Positions 26,191 to 34,922 of a stretch of DNA of 64,000 nucleotides are shown one piece after another. The notes under the pieces were generated by a model. The model searched no databases, was not told the origin of the DNA, and worked only from the letters and a program-made list of their open reading frames with translations. The position numbers were made by a program, and so were the translations under genes. Position 1 is the stretch's first letter; the number at the start of each line of letters is the position of its first letter. The stretch spans positions 1 through 64,000 of the forward strand of contig JAIUNK010000001.1 of NCBI GenBank assembly GCA_020161845.1, read 5' to 3'. Source of the DNA: Actinomycetota bacterium. Lineage in GTDB: Bacteria; Actinomycetota; Actinomycetes; Actinomycetales; Dermatophilaceae.

Positions 26191-27431
26191 GCCGCCTGCT
26201 GCTGGTGGCCCCGCCGTTCGCCGGGCACCTGTTCCCGCTGGTCGCGATCGGGAAGCGGCTGCGCGCGGCCGGCCACGAGGTGCGCTTCGCGTCCACGCCG
26301 GCGGCGATGGCATTGCTCGAGCGGCTCCGGTTCGACGCCGACGTGCTGCTGGCCGACGACCCGTCCGCCCTCGAACGGATCGCCGACACCGGCCGGGAGG
26401 TCGGCCACAACCCGCTGCGGCTGGTCGGCCAGCTGCGGCAGAACCTGGCCGTGCTGCCCCGCGCCCGCGCCGAGCTCGACGCGCTCATCGCCCGCCACCG
26501 CCCCGCGGCCGTGGTCGCCGATTTCACCGCCCCGGTGGCCGGCTGGGCCGCTCGCGACGCCGGGGTCGGCTGGATCACCACCATCCCGACGCCGTTCGCG
26601 ATCGAGACCCGCACCGGCACCCCCAGCTACTGCGGCGGCTGGTCGCCGCCGACCCGTCCGTGGCACCGGGCGCGGGATGCCGCGGGCCGGCTCGCCGTCC
26701 GCGGGTTCAAGCGGACGGTCGGCGCCGTGTTCGCCGACGAGCTGCGGGCGCTCGGCACCGGCGTCTACCGGCCCGACGGCACCGAGGCGGTCTACTCCCC
26801 GACCCGCATCCTCGGCCTCGGGCTGGCAGAGCTCGAGTTCGCCCGGGACTGGCCCACCGGGTTCCGGCTCGTCGGGCCGGTCACCGAGTCGCCGGAGCCG
26901 CGCGCGCTGCCGCCGGAGCTCGCCCGGCCGGGACGCCGCGTGCTGGTCACCCTCGGCACCCACCTCGGCTGGGCCAGGGACGACCTGCCCGCAGCGGTGA
27001 CCCGGCTGGCCGCCCGGTTCACCGACCACGAGTTCGTGATCTCCCGCGGCGATCCGGCCGGCAGCGGGCTGCATCGGGTGTCGGAGCGGGTCTGGGAGTG
27101 CGCCTACCTGCCCTACGACCAGGTGTTGCCCGGCTTCGAGGCGGTGATCCACCACGGCGGCGCCGGCGTGGCCTACAGCACCCTCCGGGCGGGCCTGCCC
27201 GCGCTGGTGTGGCCGCACGACTACGACCAGCCCGACTATGCCGCCCGGCTCGTCGCCCGGGGAGCCGCGCTGCGCGTCCGCGACCTCACCTCCCGGCGGT
27301 CGGCCGACGCGCTCGCCCGCGTCCTGCGCGGGCTGCCCGGCGTCCCTGCGCTGCGGGACGCGGTGCGTCGCAGCGACCCGTTCGCCGCAGCCCTCGACGC
27401 GGTGGCCGAGGTCACCGCCACGACCGGCTGA
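26187..27431 (+). CDS. UGT-like (GT1) glycosyltransferase
   Basis: The 414-residue GT-B enzyme has the N-terminal LLLVAPPFAGHLFPLVAIGK with the acceptor-domain His after APPFAGH, and a C-terminal donor domain. The UGT/MGT signature is present as YDQVLPGFEAVIHHGGAG with VWPHDYDQPDYAARL following (HGGxG plus a D-Q pair that contacts the nucleotide sugar). Relatives glycosylate lipids, carotenoids, macrolides and sterols. GTG 26187 overlaps the upstream stop. The 3' end overlaps by 20 bases the 3' end of the convergent adenylating-enzyme gene, so antisense interference between the two operons is possible. Confidence 0.88.
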   Translation: MSRLLLVAPPFAGHLFPLVAIGKRLRAAGHEVRFASTPAAMALLERLRFDADVLLADDPSALERIADTGREVGHNPLRLVGQLRQNLAVLPRARAELDALIARHRPAAVVADFTAPVAGWAARDAGVGWITTIPTPFAIETRTGTPSYCGGWSPPTRPWHRARDAAGRLAVRGFKRTVGAVFADELRALGTGVYRPDGTEAVYSPTRILGLGLAELEFARDWPTGFRLVGPVTESPEPRALPPELARPGRRVLVTLGTHLGWARDDLPAAVTRLAARFTDHEFVISRGDPAGSGLHRVSERVWECAYLPYDQVLPGFEAVIHHGGAGVAYSTLRAGLPALVWPHDYDQPDYAARLVARGAALRVRDLTSRRSADALARVLRGLPGVPALRDAVRRSDPFAAALDAVAEVTATTG

Positions 27432-28686
27432 CGCGACGCCGCTTGCCGGTCGCCTCCGGCGGGCTGAACGGCGCGGCGACGATGCTCGGCGCGGCAAACC
27501 CCGCCCGCGCGAGCGCTCCGGCGAGGGCGGCCGAGGCCGCGGGGAACGACGCCTCCGGGCTGACCGCGAGGCGCAGCCGGTCGGGGGCGTCCTGGTCGAG
27601 CCGGAAGTCGGCGACGCCGTCGGCGCCCAGCACCGCGCCGCGGACGAGGTCGGCGAAGCAGGGCGCGGGCGGGCCGTCGGCGCGGGCCAGCAGCAGGACG
27701 TCGTCCGCGCGGCCCTCGATGGCGTCGATCGCGCGCAACGGCGACCCGCAGGCGCACGCTCGGGCCGAGGGACGCAGCACGTCGCCCATCCGGTACCGCA
27801 CGATCGCCTGGGTGCGCCGGAACAGGTCGGTGACGACCGGCACCATCCGGCCGTCGCCGAGCTGCTCGGCCTCCACGACGAGCAGGTCCTCGTTGAGGTG
27901 CAGCGTGCGGTGGGCGCAGGTGATCCCGAGGAAGCCCTCTGTCGCCTGGTAGACCTGGCCGGGCGCGACCCCGAAGCCCTCCTCGATCCGCTCCGCCACG
28001 TCGGGGTCGAGCACGTCTGCGATCGAGAACACCGCGGACGGCGCACACGCCGGACGCCCCGCCCTGGCCTCGGCGGCCAGCTGCTCGAGCAGCACCGGCG
28101 GTGCCGCGAGGACCGTCGGAGCGAACGCGGCCAGCTCCGCCCGCTGGCGCTCCGGGGAGGCGTAGAGGTCGACGAACCGGAAGCTCACCCGCCCGTTGCC
28201 GACCGCCGAGTACAGGGGCCCGCCGGCCCGCAGCACGAGGGCCACCCGCGCGCCGGCCCGCAGGCCGCCCGGGAGGGCCTTGGCCAGCACCGTGCCGGCC
28301 CAGCGGGCGCGTTCCGCCGGGCTGGTGAGGAAGGCGCCCTGGCGTCCGGACGTGCCGGTGGACAGGCCGACCGAGACGCCGCGCAGCCGCGTGTCGAACC
28401 GCCGCTCGGCCTCCTCGGCCCGCGCGGTCGCCAGGCACTCGGCCAGGCCGAGGCCGCGGTCGTTGAAGCCGTCGAAGCCGTCCAGCCAGGCGTCCTTGTC
28501 GACCACGGGGAAGGCCGACAGCTCGTCTGCGGCGACCCCTGCGTAGGCGGGGAACCGCGTCCGCGCCCGGTGCAGCGCGCGACGCAGCCGCGGCGCCTGC
28601 CAGGCCTCGAGGGCGGCACGGTCGGCGAACCGCCGGTGCCGGGTGGTGAGGTAGGCGGCCAGCACCGCCGCCTTTCCCGGGGCCAC
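27412..28686 (-). CDS. PaaK/CapK-type adenylate-forming enzyme (F390-synthetase-related)
   Basis: The 424-residue protein has the phosphate-binding SVGLSTGTSGRQGAF loop (about residues 105-120), the middle motif YQATEGFLGITC and DLFRRTQAIVRYRMGDVL with the adenine-binding RYRMGD. GRADDVLLL precedes a small C-terminal lid. These are the motifs of phenylacetate-CoA-ligase-like enzymes, and the closest annotation style is F390-synthetase-related. It would activate a carboxylate as AMP-ester or thioester. It starts with GTG 28686, three bases after the MBL gene. The C-terminus is rich in arginine (KRRRVSRSWR). Confidence 0.82.
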   Translation of the reverse strand: MAPGKAAVLAAYLTTRHRRFADRAALEAWQAPRLRRALHRARTRFPAYAGVAADELSAFPVVDKDAWLDGFDGFNDRGLGLAECLATARAEEAERRFDTRLRGVSVGLSTGTSGRQGAFLTSPAERARWAGTVLAKALPGGLRAGARVALVLRAGGPLYSAVGNGRVSFRFVDLYASPERQRAELAAFAPTVLAAPPVLLEQLAAEARAGRPACAPSAVFSIADVLDPDVAERIEEGFGVAPGQVYQATEGFLGITCAHRTLHLNEDLLVVEAEQLGDGRMVPVVTDLFRRTQAIVRYRMGDVLRPSARACACGSPLRAIDAIEGRADDVLLLARADGPPAPCFADLVRGAVLGADGVADFRLDQDAPDRLRLAVSPEASFPAASAALAGALARAGFAAPSIVAAPFSPPEATGKRRRVSRSWR

Positions 28687-28689
28687 GGG

Positions 28690-29547
28690 TCAGCCCAGCG
28701 CTTCCTGCGCTGCCGCCACCGACGCCGCGCAGTGCGAGGGCACCACCAGCACGTCCGGGCGGCTGCGGGCGAGGGCGGCCAGCCGCTCGACGGTCGCGGC
28801 GGAGGCGGCCGGCTCGCCGAGCATCGCCAGGACCGGACGCGGCGGCAGGTCGCCGGAGAGGAACGCCTCGCGGTGCCAGCAGGCGTCCCCGACGAGGAAC
28901 ACCGGCCGGCCCTGCGTCCGCGGCAGCCACAACCCCAGGTGCCCCGGCGCGTGCCCGGGCAGCGGGACGAGGACGGCCCGTCCGTCGCCGAAGAGGTCGT
29001 GGCCGGCGCCGAACCCCGGCAGCCCGGTCGCCACCATCGGCAGGGCGGCGGCGTCGGTGGAGCGTGCGACGAGGTCGGGAGGCAGGAGTTCGGGCAGGAA
29101 GCCGTGCCGGGTGGTCCGCAGGGCGACCCGTGCCCGGGGACGGGCGCCCGGCTCCACCTCCGGGGGCAGGGCCGGTCCCGCCCGGACGATCCGGGCGGCC
29201 GGGAAGTCGCGCAGGCCGGCGATGTGGTCGCCGTGCAGGTGCGAGAGCACGACGGTGCCGACGGCGTCCGGCGGCACGCCGAGCGCCCCCAGCTGGGCCG
29301 TCGCCGCCTCGGCGGGCGAGAACGCCACGGGCAGCAGGAGGCGGTAGAGCCGCTGCGGGAACGGGCCGGTCGCGCAGAAGAAGCGGGCGGAGTACCCGGT
29401 GTCGAACAGCACGGGCGCCTGCCCGGGAACCTCGAGGAGCGCGAACGTCGCCGGGAACCGGACGCGGCGCAGCCCGCCGCTGCGGCGGGAGAACCACTCG
29501 GCCTGGAGGCTGTGGCCCGCCACCAGCAGCCGGACGCGGACGCTCAT
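28690..29547 (-). CDS. MBL-fold metallo-hydrolase
   Basis: The 285-residue metallo-beta-lactamase-fold protein has metal motif HLHGDH (VVLSHLHGDHIAG), later ligands in PLPGHAPGHLGLW and VFLVGDACWHREAF, and a terminal PSHC. The group includes lactonases and thioesterase-like enzymes. In this cluster a hydrolase for an acyl thioester or lactone would fit. ATG 29547 overlaps the stop of the upstream KAS III-like gene by four bases. Confidence 0.87.
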   Translation of the reverse strand: MSVRVRLLVAGHSLQAEWFSRRSGGLRRVRFPATFALLEVPGQAPVLFDTGYSARFFCATGPFPQRLYRLLLPVAFSPAEAATAQLGALGVPPDAVGTVVLSHLHGDHIAGLRDFPAARIVRAGPALPPEVEPGARPRARVALRTTRHGFLPELLPPDLVARSTDAAALPMVATGLPGFGAGHDLFGDGRAVLVPLPGHAPGHLGLWLPRTQGRPVFLVGDACWHREAFLSGDLPPRPVLAMLGEPAASAATVERLAALARSRPDVLVVPSHCAASVAAAQEALG

Positions 29548-30557
29548 CCGAACCTCACCACGGCGGCGCTGAGCGACAGCCCCGCCCCGGTGCCGAGCAG
29601 GAGCGCGGTCCGTCCCGGCCCGAGCCGCCCCGCGCGCACGGCGTGATCCAGCGCGGTGGGCAGCGACGCCGACACCTGGTTGCCGTGGTCGCGGAGGATG
29701 TCGACCACCGCTCCGGCCGGCGCGCCGAGGCGCTCGCGCAGGTAGCGCAACCCCAGGCCGCTGGCCTGGTGCGGCACCACCACGTCGACCTCGTCGAGGC
29801 CGACCCCCGCGTCCTCCAGCACGCCAGCGACGAAGCCCGGCAGGTGCCGCGCCGCGAGCCGCATCACCCCCAGGCCGTCCATCCGGAACAGGTAGGCCGC
29901 CGGGTCGGGCGGCGGGACGGTGGCGTTCCACCGGGTGCCGCCGGCCGCGATCTCGCACAGGCGCGCCCCGTCCGGGTAGGTGCCGGAGCGACTCGCCAGG
30001 ATGGCCGCCGGCCCGTCGCCGGCTGCCTCCAGGACACAGGCGGCGGCACCGTCGCCGAACAGCGCGCTCGACTCCAGGTCGGCGTGGTTCAGCCCGGGGG
30101 AGGCGATGTCGACCGCGGCCACAGCCACCCGGCGCCAGCGCCCCGCGGCGATCGCCAGCCCGGAGAGGTCGAGCGCGGTCAGGAAGCCCAGGCAGCTGGT
30201 GTTTACCTCGAACGCGGTCACGCCGCCGTCCGCGCGCCCCAGGCGCTGCGTGACCAGGGCTGCGGTGGTGGGCATCGGCTGTTCGGGCAGGACGGATGCG
30301 ACGATCACCGCGTCCAGGTCGCCGGCGTCCCACCCGGCCGCAGACAGCGCCTTCTCCACGGCCCGGGTGGCCAGCAGCGACGAGGTCTCGCCGGGGCCGG
30401 CCCAGGTGCGGCTCGCGACGCCCGAACGGGCTTCGGTGGTGCCGGGCGGACGGCCGTGGCGCTCGTCGAGCTCAGCGGAGGTCACCACGACGGAGCCGGT
30501 CACCGATCCCGTTCCCCGGATCGCCACCGGCACCCCGCCACCCGTGCGCCCGGACAT
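29544..30557 (-). CDS. 3-oxoacyl-ACP synthase III-like condensing enzyme
   Basis: The 337-residue thiolase-fold enzyme has a complete KAS III triad: Cys122 in VNTSCLGFLTAL, His263 in VPHQASGLGLRY and Asn293 in DHGNQVSASLP. The ending TALLLGTGAGLSLSAAVVRF is family-typical. It may condense an acyl-CoA or acyl-ACP with a second acyl unit, as FabH or OleA relatives do. It is the first gene of a coupled minus-strand operon with the MBL and adenylating enzymes and starts 103 bases from the divergent GH13 gene. ATG 30557 begins a sequence with no upstream homology, so the start is reasonable. Confidence 0.88.
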   Translation of the reverse strand: MSGRTGGGVPVAIRGTGSVTGSVVVTSAELDERHGRPPGTTEARSGVASRTWAGPGETSSLLATRAVEKALSAAGWDAGDLDAVIVASVLPEQPMPTTAALVTQRLGRADGGVTAFEVNTSCLGFLTALDLSGLAIAAGRWRRVAVAAVDIASPGLNHADLESSALFGDGAAACVLEAAGDGPAAILASRSGTYPDGARLCEIAAGGTRWNATVPPPDPAAYLFRMDGLGVMRLAARHLPGFVAGVLEDAGVGLDEVDVVVPHQASGLGLRYLRERLGAPAGAVVDILRDHGNQVSASLPTALDHAVRAGRLGPGRTALLLGTGAGLSLSAAVVRFG

Positions 30558-30660
30558 CGGCGTCACTCTAGTGGCCGGGCACCGCCGCGACACGGGATCG
30601 GCGTCCGTCGTTCTCGCCACGGGGTGCCCCGCGGGGTGGCCGGTGGGCAAGGATGGGCCC

Positions 30661-32346
30661 ATGACGTGGTGGCACAGCGCAGTGGTGTACCAGATCTACC
30701 CGCGCTCGTTCGCGGACAGCAACGGGGACGGCGTGGGCGACCTGCGCGGCATCATCGGCCACCTCGACCACCTCGAGGCCCTCGGCGTCGACGTGGTGTG
30801 GCTGTCGCCGGTGTACCGCTCGCCGATGGAGGACAACGGCTACGACATCTCCGACTACACCGACGTGGACCCCCTCTTCGGCACCCTCGACGACCTGGAC
30901 GCGCTGATCGCCGGGCTGCACGAGCGCGGCATGAAGCTGGTGATGGACCTCGTGGTGAACCACACCTCCGACCAGCACCCGTGGTTCGTCGAGTCGCGCG
31001 ACCGCACCTCGACCAAGCGCGACTGGTACATCTGGCGTCCGGCGAGGGAGGGCTTCGAGCCGGGCACGCCCGGCGCCGAGCCCACCAACTGGGGCTCGTT
31101 CTTCTCCGGTCCCGGGTGGCAGTACGACCCGGCGTCGCACCAGTACTACCTGCACCTGTTCGCGGCGTCCCAGCCCGACCTGAACTGGGAGAACCCGGCG
31201 GTGCGCCGGGAGATCCACCAGATGATGCGCTGGTGGGTCGATCGCGGGGTGGACGGCTTCCGCATGGACGTGATCAACCTGATCTCCAAGACCTACCCGC
31301 TGGCCGACGGCCCGGCGAACGGGCCCGGCGGGCTCTGCTACGACCCGTCGCTGGTGGTCGAGGGCCCCCGGCTGCACGAGTTCCTCCAGGAGATGAACCG
31401 CGAGGTCGGGCTCGTCGACAAGCAGCTGTTCAGCGTCGGCGAGATGATCCTGGTGGACGTCGACGCCGCCCGTTCCCACACCGACCCCGCCGCCGGCGAG
31501 CTGGGCATGGTGTTCACCTTCGAGCACATGAGCATCGACTCCGCGCCCGGCGGGTCGAAGTGGGACGTGGTGCCGCTGCGGCTCCCCGCGCTGAAGGCGA
31601 ACCTCGCGCACTGGCAGGACGGCCTTGCCGACGTCGGCTGGAACTCGCTGTACTTCGAGAACCACGACCAGCCGCGCTCGGTGTCGCGGTTCGGTGACGA
31701 CAGCCCGGAGTTCCGGGTGCCGTCGGCCAAGACGCTGGCCACCACCCTGCACCTGCTGAAGGGGACGCCCTACGTCTACCAGGGCCAGGAACTCGGGATG
31801 ACGAACGCCGGGTTCACCACCATCGCGCAGTACAACGACCTGGAGTCGACCCGCTTCTACGCCGAGGCGGTGGCGGCCGGTGCCGACCCGGCACGGGTGC
31901 TCGACGTGATCGGGTTCAAGAGCCGCGACAACGCCCGCACGCCGATGCAGTGGGACGCGTCCCCGCACGCCGGGTTCACCGACGGGACACCGTGGCTGCC
32001 GGTGACGCCCAACCACGGCGAGGTCAACGCCGCGACCGCGCTCGCCGACCCCGACTCGGTGTTCCACCACTACCGCCGGCTGATCGCGCTGCGGCACGAG
32101 CGGGAGGTGGTCCGGCACGGGCGCTTCGCGCTGCTGCTGCCCGAAGACGAGCGCCTGTTCTGCTACACCCGCACGCTCGGTGAGGAGGTGCTGCTGGTGG
32201 TGGCGAACTGGTCCTCCGGGCCGGTCGCCCTGCCGGCGTCCCTGCCGTCGAGGGACGGGGCGGAGCTCCTGCTGGGCACCCACGCCTCGACCGCCGACGA
32301 CCTCGCCGGCTGGGAGTCGCGGGTCTACCTGCTCGCGCAGGGCTGA
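30661..32346 (+). CDS. GH13 alpha-glucosidase / oligo-1,6-glucosidase
   Basis: The 561-residue (beta/alpha)8 enzyme has the four GH13 regions: DLVVNHTSDQHPW, nucleophile Asp203 in GFRMDVIN, acid/base Glu261 in SVGEMIL, and Asp336 in ENHDQPR. The opening WWHSAVVYQIYPRSFADSNG and the 520-561 beta-sandwich fit MalL/TreC-like glucosidases acting on short oligosaccharides. No signal peptide is present, so it is cytoplasmic. It converges on the holin-like gene, with 19 bases between the stops. Confidence 0.92.
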   Translation: MTWWHSAVVYQIYPRSFADSNGDGVGDLRGIIGHLDHLEALGVDVVWLSPVYRSPMEDNGYDISDYTDVDPLFGTLDDLDALIAGLHERGMKLVMDLVVNHTSDQHPWFVESRDRTSTKRDWYIWRPAREGFEPGTPGAEPTNWGSFFSGPGWQYDPASHQYYLHLFAASQPDLNWENPAVRREIHQMMRWWVDRGVDGFRMDVINLISKTYPLADGPANGPGGLCYDPSLVVEGPRLHEFLQEMNREVGLVDKQLFSVGEMILVDVDAARSHTDPAAGELGMVFTFEHMSIDSAPGGSKWDVVPLRLPALKANLAHWQDGLADVGWNSLYFENHDQPRSVSRFGDDSPEFRVPSAKTLATTLHLLKGTPYVYQGQELGMTNAGFTTIAQYNDLESTRFYAEAVAAGADPARVLDVIGFKSRDNARTPMQWDASPHAGFTDGTPWLPVTPNHGEVNAATALADPDSVFHHYRRLIALRHEREVVRHGRFALLLPEDERLFCYTRTLGEEVLLVVANWSSGPVALPASLPSRDGAELLLGTHASTADDLAGWESRVYLLAQG

Positions 32347-32365
32347 GGCCGGCGGGCGGTCGCGC

Positions 32366-32833
32366 TCAGGCCTCGAGCTCGGGACGCCGTCCCGTGATCG
32401 ACATCGCCGCGACGTCCTGCTGGCCCTTCTCGACCGCGTCCTTGACCGCGGTGACCGCGGCCTCCGTGCTGGCCTTGGTGGCCTCGACGCCGGTGAAGTT
32501 CATCCGCGACTTCCCGATCAGGGCGAGCACGCCGGCGACGAGGAAGAAGACCACGGCCATCACGGCGAACCCCCAGGCCAGCGCGCCGAGAAGGTCGAGG
32601 CCGAACCACGACTGGAAGCCGAGCGACAGCCAGAAGGTGAGCCCGAGCAGCAGCAGCGTGAGGCCGGTGATGCCGAGGAAGGCCGCGCCGCCGAACAGGC
32701 CGGCTCCGATGCCCGCTGCCTTCGCCTGCGGCAGGAGCTCGGCCTTGGCGAGCTCGAGCTCGCCCTTGACGATGGTGGTGACGTCGGCCTGGATGTTCTT
32801 GATCACCTCGGCGATGTCGGACTGCTCGGCCAT
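32366..32833 (-). CDS. Phage-holin-family / DUF1469-like membrane protein
   Basis: The 155-residue protein has a helical N-terminus (DIAEVIKNIQADVTTIVKGE) and two TM segments (GLFGGAAFLGITGLTLLLLG and WGFAVMAVVFFLVAGVLALI). A C-terminal helix follows. This is the actinobacterial holin-superfamily III/DUF1469 pattern, found as a housekeeping membrane protein rather than a lysis gene. ATG 32833 follows GGAGGGGG; the longer frame upstream is arginine-rich and rejected. It is downstream of, and on the same strand as, the methyltransferase gene. Confidence 0.8.
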   Translation of the reverse strand: MAEQSDIAEVIKNIQADVTTIVKGELELAKAELLPQAKAAGIGAGLFGGAAFLGITGLTLLLLGLTFWLSLGFQSWFGLDLLGALAWGFAVMAVVFFLVAGVLALIGKSRMNFTGVEATKASTEAAVTAVKDAVEKGQQDVAAMSITGRRPELEA

Positions 32834-32962
32834 GCCCCCTCCTTCGGCGCGCTCTGACGCCAGCCTAAACCGTCCCGCCGACCAGCGGTGCCGCGTGCCG
32901 TCGCCCGGTCGTCCTCCTGCCCGAACGTGCCCGCGCCGCGGGACCGGCAAACCTGCGGCGGG

Positions 32963-33721
32963 TCACAACGTGATCTGGAGGCCGTCCTCGGGCGGACGCA
33001 GCGCGGCGGTGAGCTCGCTGTGGTCGACAGTGGCCCGCCAGCACAGCACCGAGTAGGGCAGGAGAAGGGGCTCGGGCTGCCGGGCGGACGTGTCGTACAG
33101 CCCGCCCACCTCGTCGAGCAGGCGGTCGGCGTCCGCGGGGTCGAGGGCGGCGATGCGCGGGGCGTTGGCCACCATCTCCAGCATCCCGTCCCTGGTGATG
33201 GGCACCCACAGCCGGAACGCGCGGTGCTCCACGACGGGGAAGTGCGACGACGCGGCGACGGCCGCGACGGAGTACAGCTCCTCGCCCTCGGTCATCGCGT
33301 CGGGGTCGTAGGTGCGCAGGATCGCGGCCAGCCGTCGCACCCAGGGCACGGAGTCGTCGCGCACCGTGTAGAGCACGGTCAGGCGTCCGCCCGGGGCGAG
33401 CACGCGGGCGAACTCGTCCAGGGCGAGCCCGGGCGGGAGCAGGTGCATGCCTTGCGCCACGAGGACCTGGTCGAAGCGGCAGGGCGCGAACGGCAGGGCG
33501 TCTGCCGCCGCCCCGACCGCGCGCAGGCCCGGGTAGCGGTGGTGGGCGGCCCGGACGGCGGAGGCCGACCGGTCGGCGATGACGACCTGGTGGCCCAGGC
33601 CGGCGAGCCTGCTCGCCATCGCCGTCGAGGCGCGGCCGATCGCGAGCACGCGTCCGGGACGCTCGGGGGCGACCCAGTCGAGCGCCGCGGCGGGGAAGGA
33701 CCCGGTGGTCCGGGAGGTCAT
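32963..33721 (-). CDS. Class I SAM-dependent methyltransferase
   Basis: The 252-residue protein carries a Methyltransf_11-like core: LAIGRASTAMASRLAGLGHQ (motif I), VVIADRSASAV, AAADALPFAPCRFDQVLVA and LDEFARVLAPGGRLTVLYT. The usual GxGxG is loosened to GRAST, which may weaken SAM binding. The substrate is unknown. It is transcribed away from the Tad operon, with a 154-base gap between the two starts that holds DnaA-box-like sequences. Confidence 0.78.
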   Translation of the reverse strand: MTSRTTGSFPAAALDWVAPERPGRVLAIGRASTAMASRLAGLGHQVVIADRSASAVRAAHHRYPGLRAVGAAADALPFAPCRFDQVLVAQGMHLLPPGLALDEFARVLAPGGRLTVLYTVRDDSVPWVRRLAAILRTYDPDAMTEGEELYSVAAVAASSHFPVVEHRAFRLWVPITRDGMLEMVANAPRIAALDPADADRLLDEVGGLYDTSARQPEPLLLPYSVLCWRATVDHSELTAALRPPEDGLQITL

Positions 33722-33782
33722 GTCCGCATGCTAGGTGACGCGGGCGGACGCGTCCGGCTGCCCCTCCGGGGCGGGGGCCGGC

Positions 33783-33822
33783 TTGTGGACAACCGGTGGC
33801 GGACGCACGGGGTTCATCCACA
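33783..33822. promoter_or_regulatory. Two DnaA-box-like sites before the Tad operon
   Basis: TTGTGGACAA at 33783-33792 contains, on the minus strand, the 9-mer TTGTCCACA, a perfect actinobacterial DnaA box. TCATCCACA at 33814-33822 differs from TTATCCACA by one base. Both lie in the divergent gap between the methyltransferase and the CpaE-like gene. They may bind DnaA or another factor with the same GTCCACA core. Confidence 0.4.
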
Positions 33823-33875
33823 GGACGCGACGGGCCGTGACCGCCGCGCGGCGGGCCCGGCGGAAGGTGTCGGGC

Positions 33876-34922
33876 GTGGGGGTACCGGACAGGCGCAGGG
33901 ACGTGCTGGTGGTGGCGCGCGCGGGAGAGACCCAGGACGTCATCCTCTCTGCGGTCGCCGCGCAGGAGCTCGACGCGGAGGTGGTGGCCGACCTCGAGGC
34001 GGTCGCCGGCCACTGGAGGTCCGCGGGCACAGTGGTGGTGGCCGACGACCAGGCCGAGCGGCTCGTCGCGCGGGCGCTGCCGCACCGGGAGGCGGTGTTC
34101 CTCGTGGGGCCGGACCGGGACCGGCTGTCGACCTGGTCCGCGCCGCTGTCCGCGCAGGTGATCCCGCTGCCCGAGGGCGGGGCCTGGCTGGGCTCCGTGC
34201 TCGCCGAGGGCGCCGGCCGGGTGCGGGCGCCGGTGGTGGCGGTGGTCGGCGGCTCGGGGGGCGTGGGGGCGTCCACCCTCGCCGCCGCCATCGCCCAGCT
34301 CGCGGGCGAGCGTCCCGGCGGGTCGGCGCTGGTGGACGTCGACCCGCTCGGCGGGGGCATCGACCTCCTGCTCGGCGCCGAGCGCACCGAGGGCTGGCGC
34401 TGGCCCCGCCTGAACGCCGCCGAGGGCAACCTCGGCGACCTGCGCCGCTACCTTCCCGTGGTCGACGGGGTGACGGTGGTGGCGATGGCGCGCGGGCCGG
34501 CGCCCGACCTGGCGCGGGAGCCGCTGGCCGCCATCGTCGCGTCGCTGCGCGCCTGGCACGGGCTGGTCGTGCTCGACCCGGGCCGCTCGCTCGCGCCGGC
34601 CGCACGGGAGGCCGCCCGGCTGGCGTCCCGCCAGCTGGTGCTGGTGGCGCCGGGGGTGCGGGGTGCCGCCGCGGCCCGGCAGACGGTGTCCGCGCTGGAC
34701 CTGGATCGTGCAGAGCTGGTGCTGCGCGGTCGCCGGGCTTCGCTACCTGCCGACCTGGTGGCCGAGGCCGTCGGACGGCCGGTGGTCGCCAGGGTGGCCG
34801 ACGAGCCGGGGCTGGCGGACGCCGCCGAGCGGGGGGAACCGCCCGCGCGAGGGGCCCGTCGCCGCTACCGCAGGGACGTCGCCGCGCTCGTGGGGCGACT
34901 GGTGGGGGCCCCGCATGGCTGA
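33876..34922 (+). CDS. CpaE-like/Ssd P-loop protein of the Tad system
   Basis: The ~348-residue protein has an N-terminal receiver-like part (RDVLVVARAGETQDVILSAV) without a clear phospho-acceptor. A MinD/ParA-type ATPase follows, with deviant Walker A GGSGGVGASTLAAA in which the second lysine of the P-loop is replaced by Ala/Ser, and LVDVDPLGGGIDLLLGAE. It corresponds to Rv3660c (septum site-determining protein Ssd) at the head of the mycobacterial tad cluster. It may position the secretion machine. GTG 33876 has AAGG at a good distance; GTG 33867 is the alternative. It overlaps tadA by eight bases. Confidence 0.85.
   Translation: MGVPDRRRDVLVVARAGETQDVILSAVAAQELDAEVVADLEAVAGHWRSAGTVVVADDQAERLVARALPHREAVFLVGPDRDRLSTWSAPLSAQVIPLPEGGAWLGSVLAEGAGRVRAPVVAVVGGSGGVGASTLAAAIAQLAGERPGGSALVDVDPLGGGIDLLLGAERTEGWRWPRLNAAEGNLGDLRRYLPVVDGVTVVAMARGPAPDLAREPLAAIVASLRAWHGLVVLDPGRSLAPAAREAARLASRQLVLVAPGVRGAAAARQTVSALDLDRAELVLRGRRASLPADLVAEAVGRPVVARVADEPGLADAAERGEPPARGARRRYRRDVAALVGRLVGAPHG

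Noticed and set aside
32366-32833. Phage lysis holin as a sign of a prophage
   Set aside because: No other phage genes are nearby, and holin-superfamily III/DUF1469 proteins are common chromosomal membrane proteins in actinobacteria.
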